This document shows, in pieces, positions 45,209-45,888 of a stretch of DNA of 45,888 nucleotides. Every line of letters begins with the position of its first letter. The stretch's first letter is position 1. A model generated the notes under the pieces. The model ran no database searches, had not been told where the DNA came from, and worked only from the letters and a program-made list of their open reading frames with translations. The DNA is taken from contig DWZH01000037.1 of assembly GCA_019118275.1 (NCBI GenBank), forward strand, positions 1 through 45,888, written 5' to 3'. Made by a program: the position numbers and the translations under genes. This DNA comes from Candidatus Brachybacterium merdavium (GTDB lineage Bacteria > Actinomycetota > Actinomycetes > Actinomycetales > Dermabacteraceae).

Positions 45209-45694
45209 TCAGATGACGGACCCGCCCATGCGCTTCCAGCCCGACTCCACGTGCGGCAATACCGGGGCGTTGAGCACGGTGTCAGCGTCCTCCTGTGCCT
45301 CTGCGATTGACTCGTTCACGCTCCGCTCAACATCCTGGGAGAGCTTGCGTCCGTGCTCAATCCAACCTGGCATGAGTGCTTCCATCAACTGGTCGTTCCC
45401 GGCCAGTGCGGCATCGGCCTGCTGGGTGGCGCGCAGCCGTTCGGTAAGCATCGCGGGACGCTCAACCTTGATGAGCTCCCAGGCGCGAAAGACGATGCCA
45501 CGGCTGCACATTTCACCGTGCCGAAGTGCGACACGGACAGCCGTCGCATAGTCATGTGGCTCCTCGGTCGGGAGCCATTCGAGTTGTCCGAGGTCGCCGC
45601 CACTGCGGCGAGCGATGTCCAGAACCTGCTCTGGCATGTCGCTCCAGTAGACAGACGATTGCGGGGTCACGAGGTGCAGCACGGGGGCCTCCAA
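45209..45694 (-). CDS. Hypothetical protein of the inserted segment
   Basis: 161 residues if read from a TTG at 45694; the ATG at 45637 (MPEQVLDIARRSGGDLGQLE) would give 142. I do not recognise the family. It is rich in charged residues and helix formers, with HDYATAVRVALRHGEMCSRG, VFRAWELIKVERPAMLTERL and QDVERSVNESIAEAQEDADT, and no signal or membrane segment. Its codons are less G/C-biased than those of the chromosome. Phages and integrative elements of actinobacteria carry many such small cytoplasmic proteins. A palindrome upstream and a terminator directly after the stop suggest a separately regulated single gene. Confidence 0.55.
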   Translation of the reverse strand: MEAPVLHLVTPQSSVYWSDMPEQVLDIARRSGGDLGQLEWLPTEEPHDYATAVRVALRHGEMCSRGIVFRAWELIKVERPAMLTERLRATQQADAALAGNDQLMEALMPGWIEHGRKLSQDVERSVNESIAEAQEDADTVLNAPVLPHVESGWKRMGGSVI

Positions 45695-45754
45695 GGCGCG
45701 GGCGAGCGATACACAGGGTCATCGCTGCAATTGGGCGGTTCTCTGGTGATTCAA

Positions 45755-45770
45755 TCGCACTTGGGTGCGA
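45755..45770. promoter_or_regulatory. Palindrome TCGCAC-TTGG-GTGCGA, candidate operator
   Basis: Two 6-base arms with a 4-base centre lie 61 bases upstream of the unknown gene's TTG start. The position would suit an operator. Confidence 0.35.
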
Positions 45771-45816
45771 TGGGGGGTGACGTACACGAAACGGCCCGTA
45801 GGCGGCCCCGTAGACG

Positions 45817-45860
45817 TAGAGCGGCCCCCGGCCCCGGTGATGGGGTCGGGGGCCGCTCTA
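45817..45860. terminator. Long terminator-like hairpin near the window end
   Basis: Bases 45817-45835 pair with 45842-45860 over 19 bp, with one G-T pair and a 6-base loop. It is the most stable hairpin of the right end. It could end a gene coming from outside the window. Confidence 0.75.
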
Positions 45861-45888
45861 GCGCTGGCGTATTACGCATGCGATGCAT

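Larger units (their letters stand above)
45038..45888. mobile_element. End of unrelated inserted DNA in cpaF (probable integrated element)
   Basis: From 45038 to the window end nothing continues the Tad locus. The first bases are AT-rich (CAATATATTTATGC), in contrast to the chromosome. The rest holds one unknown minus-strand gene, an 11-bp and a 9-bp stem, a palindrome and a 19-bp terminator. This layout is like the end of a prophage or integrative element. No integrase or excisionase is in view, so insertion is an inference; an assembly break or deletion could give the same picture. Confidence 0.55.

Overview
This window is very GC-rich (roughly 70%, with strong G/C preference in third codon positions). 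Its gene content and order are those of a chromosome from the Actinomycetota, most probably order Micrococcales. The set fits a Brachybacterium/Dermabacteraceae-like organism, but that assignment is inferred from gene content alone. Supporting markers are two WhiB proteins, MtrA-MtrB-LpqB, a CofE-type F420 enzyme, DUF3499 next to a phosphomannomutase, a PdtaS-like kinase beside a WhiB1-like gene, a BldC-like protein and an Rv3235-like protein next to SecA. There are no rRNA, tRNA or CRISPR features.

Layout. (1) 1-9408: TIGR03089-like gene (cut by the left edge) and cofE on the minus strand, then whiB2, a large glycosyltransferase/membrane protein, a DUF5719 protein, a zincin-fold protein with a degenerate active site, a DUF3499 protein and a phosphomannomutase fused to a Trm112-like zinc domain. 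The order resembles the mycobacterial fbiB-whiB2-Rv3259-Rv3258c-pmmA block and points to cell-envelope sugar metabolism. (2) 9428-17792: a membrane/AAA+ block with RDD, SpoIIM-like, DUF58, MoxR, DUF4350, DUF4129 and a multi-pass membrane protein. An aminoglycoside-phosphotransferase-like kinase gene with unusual codon use sits inside it. (3) 18068-22353: mtrA-mtrB-lpqB envelope/division control operon. (4) 22559-28535: comF, long-form hpf, a multiply frameshifted YcaQ-like pseudogene, and secA. (5) 28594-36825: Rv3235-like and LysM genes, a small two-part conserved protein, a BldC-like regulator, a SAF/CpaB-like and CpaE/TadZ-like pair, DUF6912, DUF2505, PdtaS-like kinase, WhiB1 and a small membrane protein. 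(6) 36841-44235, all minus strand: MacB-type ABC transporter, a NarL-type response regulator with its kinase, SRAP/YedK, and a YihY/BrkB membrane protein. (7) 44359-45888: the Tad/Flp ATPase gene cpaF is intact until its Walker A motif, where it changes abruptly to unrelated, more AT-rich DNA holding one unknown minus-strand gene and several strong hairpins.

The right-hand junction is the most interesting part. It looks like the end of an integrated mobile element, or a rearrangement, lying exactly in the P-loop codons of cpaF. Other points of note are a recurrent leaderless promoter pattern (TANNNT 5-6 nt before the start codon, at six genes), the four-frameshift YcaQ remnant, the Pmm-Trm112 fusion, the HExxH-less zincin, a Tat-like lipoprotein signal on LpqB and a probable reading-frame break in the comF 5' region.
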